Assembly (NCBI GenBank): GCA_004335835.1
Contig: RWJK01001026.1
Location: forward strand, 15,665 to 79,664
From: Scenedesmus sp. ARA3
Taxonomy: Eukaryota; Chlorophyta; Chlorophyceae; Sphaeropleales; Scenedesmaceae
Length of the DNA: 64,000 nucleotides
Reading direction: 5' to 3'
This document shows positions 23,100-35,529 of this stretch, piece by piece. A program made the translations under genes and the position numbers. The notes beneath the pieces are model-generated. The model was not told the origin of the DNA and did not search any database. It was given only the letters and a program-made list of their open reading frames with translations. The stretch's first letter is position 1, and every line of letters begins with the position of its first letter.

Positions 23100-24330
23100 C
23101 AGTGGTGGTGGGAGGGCAGACGCAGAAGCAGGTGCGGGCAGAGCTGTAACTGGCCAAAAGGCTGAGGTTCGCCACAAGCCAATGCATATGTAGGCTTCCG
23201 CAGGCAGTACTCGTACTTGGGTTGCTTCACCGCATGCAGAACTGCAGTGCAGCTGTGGTCAAAACACACCCACAGCCTGTGGTATCCGCCCACAGCTGCA
23301 CTTTGCATACGGCTACGAGCTGTTTAGCCTCTGATACTTACAATGTTTGGGTAGCCAACATAGTGGTAACACAGCAGCGCAGCAGCAGACGCCTTGGCTA
23401 CGCGCCTTGCCAGGCGCACTGCACTCTTGGCATGCTCTAGGGTTGGGCCCATGGCATTGCTAGTACTAGCACTAGTGCAGAGCTAGCAGCCCAGCGGCCT
23501 GTAAACGACTATTTGGTAACCCCTGGTAGACCAATACTACTGCTGCTGTGATGCTGGATCACTGGCTGTCTGTTGCTGACTGTATCGCAGCTGTTGCTTG
23601 CACCGTATCAGCAGCTGATGATGCCTGCTGTTCACCAGAAGAGCTGGGAAAGAGGTTCTAGCAGCAGCAGGAACAGCAGTATTGCTCTCAAGCTGTGAAA
23701 GATGCAGGCATGTGTTAGTCCAGTGTATGTGCAACTGTTGACTGTGGAACAAGGTTGGTATGCCTGCTGTGTTGCACTTGTTGCTTTTGACCGCAAAGTG
23801 CAGATGCAGCTGTAGCGACACAATGGGGCTGTTCCAGAGGAAGACAAGGCTCAGTAGCACGATAGTAGCACTGCAGGCACCATCAAACCCCTGACATGTG
23901 GCACAGGCACAGCAACATGCTTGTTCACAGCAGATATATCTGCTGTCACCGGCAAAGACCAGAACCACAGCTGACAACTGTCACCAGTGTCTGACACCTG
24001 GGCGAGCAGCTGCATGCTCAGCTTTTTTTTGTAGCTTGTACCAACTCAAGGCGCAGGAAAAGGTCGTATGAAGTGTATCAAGTCGCTCTGCGGTTGACGG
24101 CAATCAACAGCTCGGCAAGTTGCTCTCCGAGTCTCGGTGTTGTTCCACGGCACGTGATCTGCAAAGCCACACACACAAAACTACCTGCTTTCAAATTTAC
24201 TTGTGTATTATCTACGCAGACACGCAGGACGTGTTAAAACACTGCAGACCTGTGCAGCAGTGCACAGGGCAGCAGCAAGGGCAGCTGCTGCTGGTGTGGT
24301 TGGCACCTGCTGCTGCCTTGATCAGGCAGC
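23100..24330. other. Divergent intergenic region between protease-like gene and PCID2
   Basis: The two genes point away from each other here, so both promoters and the missing first exon of the protease-like gene should lie in this 1.2 kb. I see no clear TATA box or further conserved coding stretch. Confidence 0.5.
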
Positions 24331-27300
24331 ATGGCAGCACTAGGACAAGTCAACAAGTACTTTGAGGAGCTTAGCAACGCCATATCCAGTGGGCAGGGTA
24401 AGTATGCCGCGGCAGCAGTTGGAACTGACAGCACATCAGCAGCAGCATGGGTTGACTACAGACACCTTGCAGGCAGAGCCCATGTGTTATGCTGTTGTGA
24501 CAGTCTTTCAGCAGATGGTTAGCACAGCATTGTATGGCACACTCGTAACATTGCAAGCGACACTGTGCTGTTGTGTAGGCACACAGCTCCATTGTCTGTC
24601 TGCGCACGTGCCTGCCTGGCTGCCTGCCTGCCTATGTACCTGCCTGCTTGCCTGCCTGTCTATGTACCTGACTGATTGCCTGCCTGACTGCCTGCCTGAT
24701 TGCCTGTCACACACCCCCAATCGAAACTCTCGCCCACCTGCCTGTCACACACACTCACATCACCCGTGCAGCCGGGCGTGTGAAGCCGCTGCTGCGCCCC
24801 GACCACCCCACAGCACAACAAGCCCTCTTCAACCTCACCTCAGTCAGCACAGCACAGCTGCAAGGCGCAGCAAAGCGCTGGCTAGACCAGCCATGGGCGA
24901 GCATTGCAGCGCAGCACCTGCTGGCCCTATCAACGCGCAGCAGTGGCAGGCCTGACCAGGCCTTTGCGCTGTATACAGCAGCAGAAGGGCCTGCAAAAGG
25001 GGCGCTGAATGCGCTTGCAGAGCAGCCGCAGGACCTGTGGGTTGCTGCTGCTATGGAGCAGACTGCGAGTATTGCGGTGGTATTAGCAAGGGAGGCGGAT
25101 GCACAGCTGATGCTGGAAGGCGACAGCAGCAAGGTGAGGGCAGTTGGGATTTTAAGGACGGCTTCTGGGTTTAGTAACGTGCTGTGCTATGGTGTGGTTC
25201 TGGCAGGAAGGCAGATGCTCAGGTGATGTTCCCAGGTGGCAGCAGCACGGGGCATGTATGGGGTGCCGGACTCTCCTGTCTTGGTGTTTTCGGTTGCTGT
25301 GCTGATATGGTGCTGAGATCCACTTCCCAGCAGCGTCTTGGCTCTTGTCTGTTTAGCTGAAAATCGCAGCGTACACAGCCACCGCTGCTGCTGCCGCGGC
25401 TGCTGCTTTGCCACCACCTGCTGCTGTTGCAGAGCAAGGCTGTGGGCGGCTTCCTGCAGCAGTGCATCAGTGCGCTGGGCCCTGCGCGGCGGCCTGAGGA
25501 GTCGGCACGGCGGCGAGGCAACCTGACGCTGCTCATCCTGCTCACAAGGGTAAGTGGCATAAAGTTTTGAGGTTGGTGTCTCTGCTGCTGCTATCTATCT
25601 ATGTTGGTGTGGGTGTTGTGCGTCAGGAACGTGACGCTGCCTGTCCCGCTGACACGGGTAGGTGGCTAGGGGTGCTGCTTTCTGCCTCCTGGAAGTGCCA
25701 CATGCATAGAGCACATGCATTGAGCATGCCCTGGGGCTTTGCGTGGCTGCCTGAGGAGCCAACACGGTGGCGAGGCAGCCTGACGCTACTCATCCTGCTC
25801 ACAAGGGTAGGTGGCCTGCAGTCTTGCTTCGTCCTCTGCTGTGGTGTTTGTGTGCCTTGAATTTGCATATGAATCAACATGGTACTGCTGGTCCTTACGC
25901 CATTGGTAGGGGCTTGGTTGTGTAGCCAGGTGTTTGCTTTGTAACGAGCCTTCTCGCTGCTGCTGCTGCTGCTGCTGGCTGCAGGTGTACATGCGGCTGA
26001 ACAACGTGCAGGGCTGCAGCCAGGTGCTCAAAAACTTCAAGCAGAACTACTCGGGCGAGGTGCTGCAGGTGCGGCCTTGTGCTGTGCTGTGCTGCCCTGC
26101 TCTGTGCTGTGCTGTGCTTTGGACCTAAGCTTAGTTATGACAGGTGTGTTCATGTGCTACGCCTCAACCCTGCTTCTATCATCACTACAGGCTGCCGCAA
26201 TTGCAAGCGAGTGCGAAACTGCATTGGCTATCGCCTGCAGCTTTTCACGGCGCTGAACCCTGCATTTTTGTTACTGTCTTTCCCATTCCTGCAGCGAGTG
26301 CCAGCAGCGTACCGCGTAGCTGCTTACTACTACCTGGGCCGCACCGAGCTCAACAGCGACAACATCGCGGGAGGCATCCAGATGCTGCAGGTGCGCTTCT
26401 GAGCTGATCGCTAGCTATCCTGTTTCTTGCTTGGAGTTACCGCAATGCTTGCGCGCACAACAGAGGACTGCTCCCGGTTGTCATGGGTATGATGATAAAC
26501 ATGCTGATGCTGACATGACGTTGTTGTGTATGGTGCTGCAGGCGGCGTTCAAGGAGTGCAAGGCGGACAGCGAGAATGTGAAGCACATCCTGCGCGCGCT
26601 GGTGCCGGTGAGCGGCCAGTACAGTGTTGCATGCTTTGAAATCGCTGTGAACATTTGTTGCGAGCTTCCTGCAGTGAAATCCTGCAGCACATCCTACGCG
26701 CTCTGGTGCCGGTGAGCGGCCAGTACAGTGTTGCACTCTTTGAATTGCTGATAACCTCCTTCGACAGCTCCCCGCAGCAAAAACGTGAAGCGCAACCTGC
26801 ACGCTCTGGCTACACATGCTGGTAAGTGACGATCCAGCAGCCTGAACACATGGCGTGCCCTATTGCATGCCCTATCGCGCCACCCCAAAAATTGCCACCT
26901 GCCGCACCTGAGGGTGCCGCATAATCAGCGCAGCTGCATGCTTGCTTGTCCTCCAACCAGCTGTCTGCTTCCCTGCCGCTTTGCGCCACCATGCTGTGTG
27001 TATGCCGCAGCTGAAGATGCTGCACGGGGAGCTGCCGACCGCGCTGCTGCTGCAGCGTCACGCGCTGCAGGAGTACGAGCCGTTCCGGGAGGCCATTGCT
27101 ACCGGGGATGTGGGCCTGTTTGAGCGCAGCATGCAGGCCAACCAGTACCGGCTGATTGCAAACGGCACCTACCTGCTGCTGGAGAAGCTGCGCTTCAGCG
27201 TGTACAGGAGGTGGGAGGGAGTGAAAACATTGGTGTGGTGTTTGAGGGGAGAAAAGTGTGAGGTGTACGCTTGCACCTACCTGGTGCTAGGGAAGCTGCA

Positions 27301-28565
27301 GTTCACTCCTGCTCCTTGCGTGGGATAATCAACCACACCATTGCGCAAATGCCACTGTGTGGCGTTCGCTTGCAATGTTTGCCTGCAATGTTTGCATGCA
27401 ATTGTTGTGAAGCGCTGTGTGGGCGTAGCGAAGCAGCACCGGGGGCGCGGCTGGCAGGAGCACCACCTGCACCTGGAGGTGGTGCAATGTTTCTGCACTC
27501 CATTGCACATGTCCAAATCCCTTATTCGGTGTACGCAGTACAATTCGGCACGTGACCACTACAATGCAAACCTGTTGCTTTATGTGCTTACTGCAGGCTT
27601 GTCAAGCGCTGCGTGGGTATTGCCAAGCAGCACCCGGGGCGCGACTGGCAGGAGCACCACCTGCACCTGGAGGTGGTGCAACAACTGTCCACTCCTATGC
27701 ATGTGTGTTAACAAAGCCATTTCCCGCAACAGACCTCCAGGGTTGTGCTGGTTGCAGCCACCTCAATGAACACGTGCGCTGTTTACTTGTGTTCGCGCAT
27801 GCTGCAGGCTTGTCAAGCGGTGTGTGGGCATTGCCAAGCAGCACCCGGGGCGTGACTGGCAGGAGCACCACCTGCACCTGGAGGTGGTGCTGCGCGTGCT
27901 GCAGCAGCAGGGCGTGCCCACTGACATGGATGAGCTGGAATGCATGCTCAGCAACTGCATCGTGCGCAGGTGAGGTGCACGGTAGCAGGTGCCGCTGTGC
28001 CCTGCTGGGTCAGAAGTAGATGTGTCTGAAGGATGCCGATAAAGCAGCAGAAAGTAAGCAGGCTTTGGAGCCAATGACGTGCTCATTGGGCAACCACTAA
28101 CCCATGAACTGGCAATCATCCGCCAACCACCTGCCAAGCGCAAACAGCCGAAAGCTCCCAACCTTGCAGGTACATCATTGAAGGGCTACATCAGCACGTG
28201 CTTGAGGCGCTGGTGCTGGCCAGACCCTCCAACCATCATGATTGATCTTGCTTTACGCCTGCTTGCCTTGCTTGCTGCAACCGCCATATTGCCGCAGGTA
28301 CGTGAAGGGCGACATCAGTATCAAGCTCAAAGCTTTGATCAAGATGAATTCCTTGGGAAATGACAACGATTAGACTGTTTTTGTTGATGTTTGTATTGTT
28401 GTATTGTTGTAATAGACATTGATATTGTTCATGTGTGCCTGCTGCAGGTACGTGAAGGGCTACATCAGCAACAAGCTCAAGGTGCTGGTGCTGGCCAAGG
28501 ACGAGCCCTTCCCGGCACCCTGCGAGGAGTGGTGGAGGGAGCCGCACTTCGTGGGCAGCGCGTGA
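24331..28565 (+). CDS. PCID2: PCI-domain protein PCID2/Thp1, TREX-2 mRNA export complex
   Basis: Nine exons: 24331-24397, 24772-25133, 25433-25549, 25985-26068, 26295-26390, 26542-26607, 27011-27210, 27808-27969 and 28448-28565. They sum to 1272 nt, or 423 residues; human PCID2 is about 400. Hallmarks: a VNKYFEELSNAISSG start; RVPAAYRVAAYYYLGR..L.S; HILRALVP; KMLHGELPTALLLQRHALQEY; GDVGLFERSMQANQYRLIANGTYLLLEKLRFSVYR; EL..ML.NCIV.RYVKGYISN.L.VLVLAKDEPFP. This is the PCI/winged-helix fold that, with Sac3/GANP and Sem1/DSS1, forms TREX-2 and links transcription to mRNA export at nuclear pores. Introns around exons 3, 6, 8 and 9 carry decayed edge copies, and at least five copies of the last exon trail the stop. 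One intron donor is unusual only in context, being followed by near-identical duplicates. Confidence 0.94.
24609..24712 (+). repeat. TGCC-rich microsatellite in PCID2 intron 1
   Basis: An imperfect run of CTGCCTGC units with TATGTAC and TGAT interruptions. Confidence 0.9.
25618..25806 (+). repeat. Two donor-edge copies of PCID2 exon 3
   Basis: The exon end (NLTLLILLTR and GT donor; true donor at 25550) recurs with donors near 25656 and 25807. The second copy starts earlier in the exon (PEE..RWRGSLTLLILLTR) and is the better preserved. Confidence 0.85.
26666..26826 (+). repeat. Two donor-edge copies of PCID2 exon 6
   Basis: The stretch encoding HILRALVP with the following GTGAGCGGCCAGTACAGTGT intron sequence is repeated about 100 bp on, nearly unchanged, and again in decayed form at about 26770-26826. 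Confidence 0.85.
27396..27682 (+). repeat. Two acceptor-edge copies of PCID2 exon 8
   Basis: Copies at about 27396-27486 and 27592-27682 match the first 90 bp of the true exon (LVKRCVGIAKQHPGRDWQEH then HLHLEVV) at high identity. Both end at the same place, GAGGTGGTGCAA. The second keeps the CTGCAG acceptor. Confidence 0.92.
28165..28360 (+). repeat. Two acceptor-edge copies of PCID2 last exon
   Basis: Copies begin at the acceptors near 28170 and 28298 and repeat the YVKGYIS..LK part of the exon with many changes. Confidence 0.8.
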
Positions 28566-28616
28566 ATCGGCTTGTGTGCTACTCTTCGGCAAAAGCAACC
28601 GCTCTATTGCGAGCAG

Positions 28617-29142
28617 CACGTGAGGAGTGGCGGAGGGAGCCGCACTTTGTGGGCAGCGCCTGATGGCGCTTGATTGCTGCAGCATTCTGTGTGTGAAGCA
28701 ACGGCCCTTTCCGGCGCCCTGCGAGGAGTGATGGAGGGAGCCGCACTTCGTGGTCAGCGCGTGATGTATCACTTGACACAGCACAACGCTTGTTGCGTCA
28801 TATGAGTGGCGGAGCAGCTGCACTTCTGTTGGCAGGGCTTGAGGAGGGGTGGAGGGAGTTGCATGCGACCCGCAAAGTGCGCACTTTGTGGGCAGCGCAT
28901 AGTATGGCAGGCCACCAGTGAAGGTAGTGGCAAAGGCAGCCGCCAGTTGTGTGCAGCACCTAGTGAAGCTTCCGGCGCCCTGCGAGAAGAGGTGGTAGGA
29001 GCCACACTTGATGGGCAGTGCATGTTGCATCACCCCGTGCATGGCAATGTGTTGAGCAACGCATGAGCGTTGGAAGCTGCCGCATGTATCGGACAACAGC
29101 CGAGGATTGGTGCAAGGAGCCGCCCTTTGTTGGCAGCGCCTG
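28617..29142 (+). repeat. Trailing copies of the PCID2 C-terminus
   Basis: At least five decayed copies of the sequence encoding PCEEWWREPHFVGSA-stop follow the true stop at 28565, near 28617-28662, 28705-28764, 28835-28900, 28969-29023 and 29100-29142. Several still keep the GGCAGCGC plus TGA or TAG ending. Confidence 0.88.
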
Positions 29143-29149
29143 ATGCATC

Positions 29150-29930
29150 CATCACCTGCCAGGTGCGCCAGGCCGGTGCATAGCAAACTGTCGGCAGCAA
29201 AAATTTGCACACTCGCAGTCGATGGTGCAAAATGGTGAAGCCAGTGAACAGCTTCGTGCTCTGAAGAAACAGCGCACATCACACATAGCTCAACAACAGA
29301 GGGCGGCAGCAGCGGCAGTACTACGTTTGAAATGCACATGAGGCATGCGATGTACAGGTCCCTGTATTTCACATCACATGCTGTACATGTACAGCGGAAC
29401 AGCATGGTCTGACCAGCGAGCAAACGAAGCCTCACGTTAAATCATGCCTGAGCAAATTTGAAACACAATCACCACTACACGTAACACGTGATTTCCTACC
29501 CAGGCCAATGAGGGAGCAGCTGTGCCGCTGCTCGCTAAGCGCTATAATTCATGTACATATGCCGAAATGTATCATTTATTATCGCACTTAATTATCTCAT
29601 CGTATTACGTTCGTAATCTCAGGCCAAGAGTGTCCGAGGTTTGTTTCCGCCGGAGGTGGCCTTGAGAAGGTTGCGCTGAGTGGGCTTCCAGTAGGCTGCA
29701 GCCCGGCAGTAGCAGCGCCGGAAAGCGCCGGAGCTCGGCTTGAGTCGCGTTCCCTTTCACTTCAGTTCTCCACCATCAAGCAAGCATATTGGTGAAGTAA
29801 AACGCTTCATTGTGAAGCTTCCAGGGATGCAACTTAGCCACAGCCGCTGCCGCTGCCGCCGCGCAGTGCGCATTCTCTCCTGCGTCTGTGCCGCCGCCTC
29901 AGCATGCTTAGAGCAGCCGCAGCTGCGCAA
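29150..29930. other. Convergent intergenic region, no gene recognised
   Basis: It lies between the 3' ends of PCID2 (+) and VTC (-). The part at about 29540-29620 is distinctly AT-rich for this window. No coding signal seen. Confidence 0.5.
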
Positions 29931-29931
29931 T

Positions 29932-30090
29932 TAAACGGCCAGATGCTGCTGCTGCTGCTGCCGCATTCTCTGTGCTGCCGCCGTCATCGTTATCGTCATC
30001 ATGAGCATGCTTCGCCTGCCACTTGAACAGCAGCTCCAGGTCTGCAATGTTGACCAGCAGCGCTGCCACAAACACGGCAGCCATGGTGGC
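29932..30090 (-). repeat. Full trailing copy of the VTC C-terminus
   Basis: It encodes VAALLVNIADLELLFKWQAK, then an Asp-rich stretch, Ala run and a terminal RLIAQLRLL with stop. This is about 160 bp of the true last exon repeated downstream of its stop with modest divergence and an open frame. Confidence 0.93.
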
Positions 30091-30110
30091 TGTGGCATGC
30101 GTCGACACAC

Positions 30111-32696
30111 TCACAGCAGCCGCAGCTGCGAGACAAGGCGGCCAGCTGCTGCGGCTGCTGCTGCCGCATTCTCTGTGCCGCCGCCGTCATCGTCATCGTC
30201 GTCATGAGCGTGCTTTGCCTGCCACTTAAGCAGCAGCACCAGGTCCGCAATGTTGACGAGCAGCGCTGCTGTCATGGCTGCCACAAACACGGCAGTCATC
30301 AGGATGGGGCCCACCTGGTCGTCGACGCGCCTGCAGGGAATTGCAAATAGGCACAAACAAAGTAACAAAATTTTAAAAGTAAGTAACAGCACCAACACGG
30401 CCGTCATCAGGATGGGGCCCACCTGGTCATCAAAACGCCTACAGGCAGTTAGATAAAGGGCAAAGACAAAACAACACACTATGAGAAACAGGAGCCACAA
30501 ACACGGCAGTTTCGAGGATGGGGCCCACCTGGTCATCAACGCGCCTGCAGGCAGTTGAAAAAGGGGCACAAGTAAAGTAGCAGAAATAAGAATGTAAGTA
30601 ACACCACCAACGTGGCGGTCATGAGAATGGGGCCCACCTAGTCATCAACACGCCTGCGGGAACGTTGAAAAGGGCCCGAGAACACGTAACAGATTGTGGA
30701 AATATCAGTCACAACACCAACACGGCACACATCAATAGGAGGCCCGCACCTGAGGGTGACAGCTTGCAGAGACAGAGCACACCATGCAACACAGTTTGCT
30801 GAGCATGAGCAGGGCAGTGGTACGAAGCTCTGAAGTTGGCAAGTTTGCAGTGCAGAAACGGCAGGCGTGGCACGTCGTGAACCGGCTTCATGCCGCAGCA
30901 CCTCTGGCGTGCAAACGTGCAGCTAAGTAAGTGCACATTAAATCTCTACACATGCATGCTCAGCTCATGCCGCGTCAGCTGTTGCAGCTGCTGCATCACA
31001 AACAGCACTCTGCAGCAACTCCGCGGCCACACTCATTGCAACATCGCTTTTTCATTACGCACCTGTAGCGCATCGAGTGCAGCCGCTTGCTGCGCCACAC
31101 CTACCCACATTGCACAGACAGCCACCACGCAGCATGACTGCAAGACAAAACATAATACATTAAACCAGCTCATAGAACTGGATGGCTCTTGCGCTGCAGC
31201 TTCCACAGGTAGCATTTGCTGCAGCTGCTGCGGCCACTGCAGCACACAGCTGAGCAAAACCTGGATGGGCGGCAGCAGCAACACGCACCTGTAGCGCATC
31301 GAGTGCAGCCGCTTGCTGCGCCACACATACACGCGGATGGCATACCCAGCCACCACACAGCTTGCCGGCAGCAGCAGCAGGCTGATCATCTCAGCCACGT
31401 GCAGCACGGGCCGCTTCAGAGGGTTTACATACGCCATGGCGCTGAACCCTAGCAGCAGCACTGCCACACTGGCCATGGTGATGGCAATGCGCAGCCAGTC
31501 CAGAAAGATTGCTTCAGAATAGAAGAATTCCCGGCACTCCAAAAGCTGCACCGGGTGGCCCCAACGGCGAGCACGCCAGCCGCGCAGCGGGCTGTGGGGT
31601 TTGGACACGAATGCCGGGTTTCGCGCAGAGGAGGGAGCAGGGCAGTTGAGAGCTGTCAGGGAACAGAGTAGTGAAGCTGAGGGGTAGTGGAAGGTGCAGG
31701 AGTGTGGGATTCATCAGCAAGTGCGCATGTTTGCCATTACTTGCCGTGCACATGAGCTGTCGAGCAGCATCCTCTGGCGCCTTCCAAGCCGCTCAGCATG
31801 CTACATGTGTGCACCACAGACTGTGCTGAAAGTCGAAGTCTTATAACAGAAACTGCAAGCTCACCTCCTGCCTTCTGGCCTGAACAGCGGAGGCTGCTTC
31901 TTGCGCCGCCGCACAAGGCTGCTGATGCTGCGCAGCAGCTGCTGGCCTGCAGCTAGCGCACCTGCAGCCGCGCCTACACTCTCAGCAGCAGCAGCAGCAG
32001 CAGCACTGCTGCTGGCTCCAGCTGTACTGCTTCTAGGGGTAGATGCAGCAGACAAACCACTGCCATTGAGCTGCTGCTGCTGCTGGTGAGGTGTCAGCAG
32101 GTGCTGCGTAGACCCTGCATCACTCTGGTCAGAGAAGACACTTGCATTTGAGAAGCGCACACTCCGCAAGTGCGGCAGCGGAGGCCCCCCTGCTGCTGCT
32201 GCATCAGGGGTGGTGAGCTGTGCTACACCCCCACTGCTGCTGCTGTGCCGCAGCCTACTGCCCAGGCTGCGCTGCCGGAACAGCTGCTGAGAGTGGATGC
32301 CACTGCCACTGGACGACACAGAATGCAGCAGCTGCCGGGTTGGCGACCCTGGCTGCTGCTGCTGCTGCTGCTGCGTTAAAGGTGGCAGCAACGATGCTGC
32401 CCCAGCACCCTGGCTGCTGCTGCCAGCGAGGCCGCCGTCACTGCTGCTCACACCAGTGGAGGAAGTTCTGGAAAACCTCTCGCTGAAGTTCACAGTGCTG
32501 TGCTGCTGCTGCACTGTGAAGTTCGCAGCGGGAGCTGCGGGTGGCCCACCAGGGATCAGTGAATTCACACCGCTTGCGAGCCTTGCAAGAAGTGTAGGTC
32601 CAGCGCCGCCACCACTGCTGCTGCTCCCTCTGATGCTCCCTACCGCACCTGCTGCCGACCCTGCTGATAGCTGCCTAGTGAGTGGGCTCTTTCTAC

Positions 32697-32743
<47 letters not shown>

Positions 32744-33317
32744 GATTTGCTGGCTGCTGCTGCTGCACGTGCTTGCGCAGCCGCCGCAATCGCAGCTCGC
32801 CGCAGCACCTCTTCTCTCATTGTTACTGCCGCCTCAACTTCCGATTGTATTGCCTGTACTGAAAGATCTACCATTGGATCATCAATCCAGTACGGTACCG
32901 CCCGTACCGCCTCTGGCAGCAGTACAGCACAGCCGTGTACAAACTTACTCCAGTCCTCCACAGGCTGTAGCACTTCGCTATCCATCAGCTGCTGCAGCCA
33001 CCCGGGGGTGCTCTGCCCAGCAGGCAGTGACAGTGACACTTTCAGCAGTGCATATGGCATGTGGTACGTCAGCTGCCTGCTGCTGCTGCTGCTGCTGCTG
33101 CCAGCAGAGAATATGGCTTCCCACGTGTCATAAGATCTGTCTTCTGCTGCCAGGGTTGCGGCATCAAACTGTGGAGGGGCGGGGAACATGCCACTGCTGC
33201 TTGTGTCTGCTGCTGCTGTTTGGTCATTTGCTGTTGCCGCGCTGTTGTAGTTGTACAAGCTGCTGCTGTCCTGCGCTGCCGGCACTGCTGCTACAGCTGC
33301 TCCTTGTGACGCATGGC

Positions 33318-33370
<53 letters not shown>

Positions 33371-34018
33371 AAGTCGTGCAGGGAAGCTGAGCTGCTGTGC
33401 CTGGATCCTGCTGCTGCTGCTGCTGCTGATTCAGGGTCTGACAGCATGGGCTCCTGCAGCAATTGATAGTGAGCCTGCAACACCAAAAAAGATACAAACT
33501 TTAATGAGCGGATTGCACAAACACCGTGCATGACCAGTGTACACTTTTTAGAACTACATTTATCAGTAAGGGCAATAATGATGGCGTCAAGGTGTGGATG
33601 GATGTCGTCCAGTGGCGATTCAACAAAACAAACCCCAGCAAGCCCTGCACCACCGCACCACAGACTCACTCACCATAGCAGAGACTGCCACGGTGCAACA
33701 GCACACCACACTACACAAAAGCCGTGCAGCTGAACTGCTGGCAAAGTCATCCAGTGGCAGCTCCACACAACAATGCATAGAAACACAACACAGTCCAGCA
33801 AGCGCAAGCGTACTGCACTCACCACTGCAGAGACCGCCACGTCACTGTCCAGTGTTATCTTGACCCGCTCGTCAAACGGCATCGCAAACAGCATGCGCTG
33901 CAGCACGCAGTGCAGCACCGGCTGCAGCCGCTTGCGCCCAGTCAGGCGCTGCACCTCACTGAACAGGGACAGCTGGTCACTGCTGGGCATTGGCGGGTCC
34001 AAGTACGCATCTTCGTAC

Positions 34019-34051
<33 letters not shown>

Positions 34052-34092
34052 GCAAGATTTGGAGCTGACAAGGGGCTGTCAGAAACGCCCGT

Positions 34093-34137
<45 letters not shown>

Positions 34138-34247
34138 ATTGGTGGTGTAGGGGATTGTGCTGCTGCTGCCGCCGCTGAATTGCACGTCTTCGTCCTCTGA
34201 ATCATCATCTTCGCTGCCGGATGAGTCATCAGCATAACCAGCAGTAA

Positions 34248-34299
<52 letters not shown>

Positions 34300-34438
34300 A
34301 GGACGCTGAAGCTGCGCACTCAGCTGAGACGGCCCTAGCCCTGAACTACGCTGCTGCTGCTGCCGCTGCTGCTGTTGCACCTGCTGCTGCGCCACATCAG
34401 GTGACCAATGCACATGGTTGCCTGTTGTGTCACTTTGC

Positions 34439-34474
<36 letters not shown>

Positions 34475-35485
34475 GGAATGTATTCGCCCTCCTGTTGGCT
34501 ACTGCTGCCAAAGATGCTGCTGCCGTGGCTGTAGCTGAAGCTAGATCCCAGCACCACCCCTTGTGGAACACGAATGCCAGCAGCAGCAACCACCCCAGCT
34601 ACCTCTGCCTCAGCCGCAGCCGCCGCAGCAGCTGCTGCTGCTCCAGGACCTGGTGTGTCAGAATTAGATTGACTGGGAGCTGTGTCTGCAGCAGCTGCAG
34701 CTGCAAAAGGAGACAGCTGCAGCAGCTGCTGCTGCCGCTGCTGTGCTGCCTGCCGCTGCTGCCGCCGCTGCTGCAGGTGGCCCAAGGTTTGCTGCAGCGT
34801 CTGCTGCAGAGCTGGCAGCTCATATAGCTGAGATAATGCATCTCCGAGGCAGTAGGTGCCGACTAGGTATGATGGCAGTACATCGCCAGCGATGAGCAGC
34901 GAGTCTTTTGCATTGCGCTCGCCTGAGGGCAGCAGGGGGTGTGCAGCAGCATTTTGAGGGTGGCAATGGGTGCAGTGTCAGTGTAGAGTACGTGTTGAGC
35001 GAGTGCTGAGCGAGTGTTGAGCGAGTGAGGGTTGAGTGAGGGTAAAGCTGGGTCAGAGGAGGGGGTGGGGTAGGGCAAGTGGTCAACACAAGCTGTGCAC
35101 CTCTGCACTGTGCACTGCTGCAACAGGCAGGATGCGCGCAAGCCTACTGCTCTCCTGTTGACTGTCAGCATGTGCCAGTTCAGTGCATGGCTTGGATAGT
35201 AAACAACACTTTACAGACAATGATGATACCGCCTGATACTATTACACCACAGCTGACACCACAGCTCACCTTTCCATCCCTCCTTGTAAATCTTGCGTTC
35301 CAGAACAATCCTAGCAGGCGCCCAGGCGCCGTCATTGTGGCCAATCCAGCGCGCTTTTAGGGTTTGGGTGTTAGGCCTGAGGTATAGCCGCCCGTGGTAC
35401 AGCTCTAAACCCTTGTTGTCAAAGTACACGGTGTGCAAGGTTGTGGCAAACCCTGCAAACTCCTGCAGCCTTTGCTGCCGCCTGT

Positions 35486-35529
<44 letters not shown>

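Noticed and set aside
32297..33533. Long plus-strand frames rich in Leu, Cys and Ala
   Set aside because: They are antisense shadows of the CAG-rich VTC coding exons.
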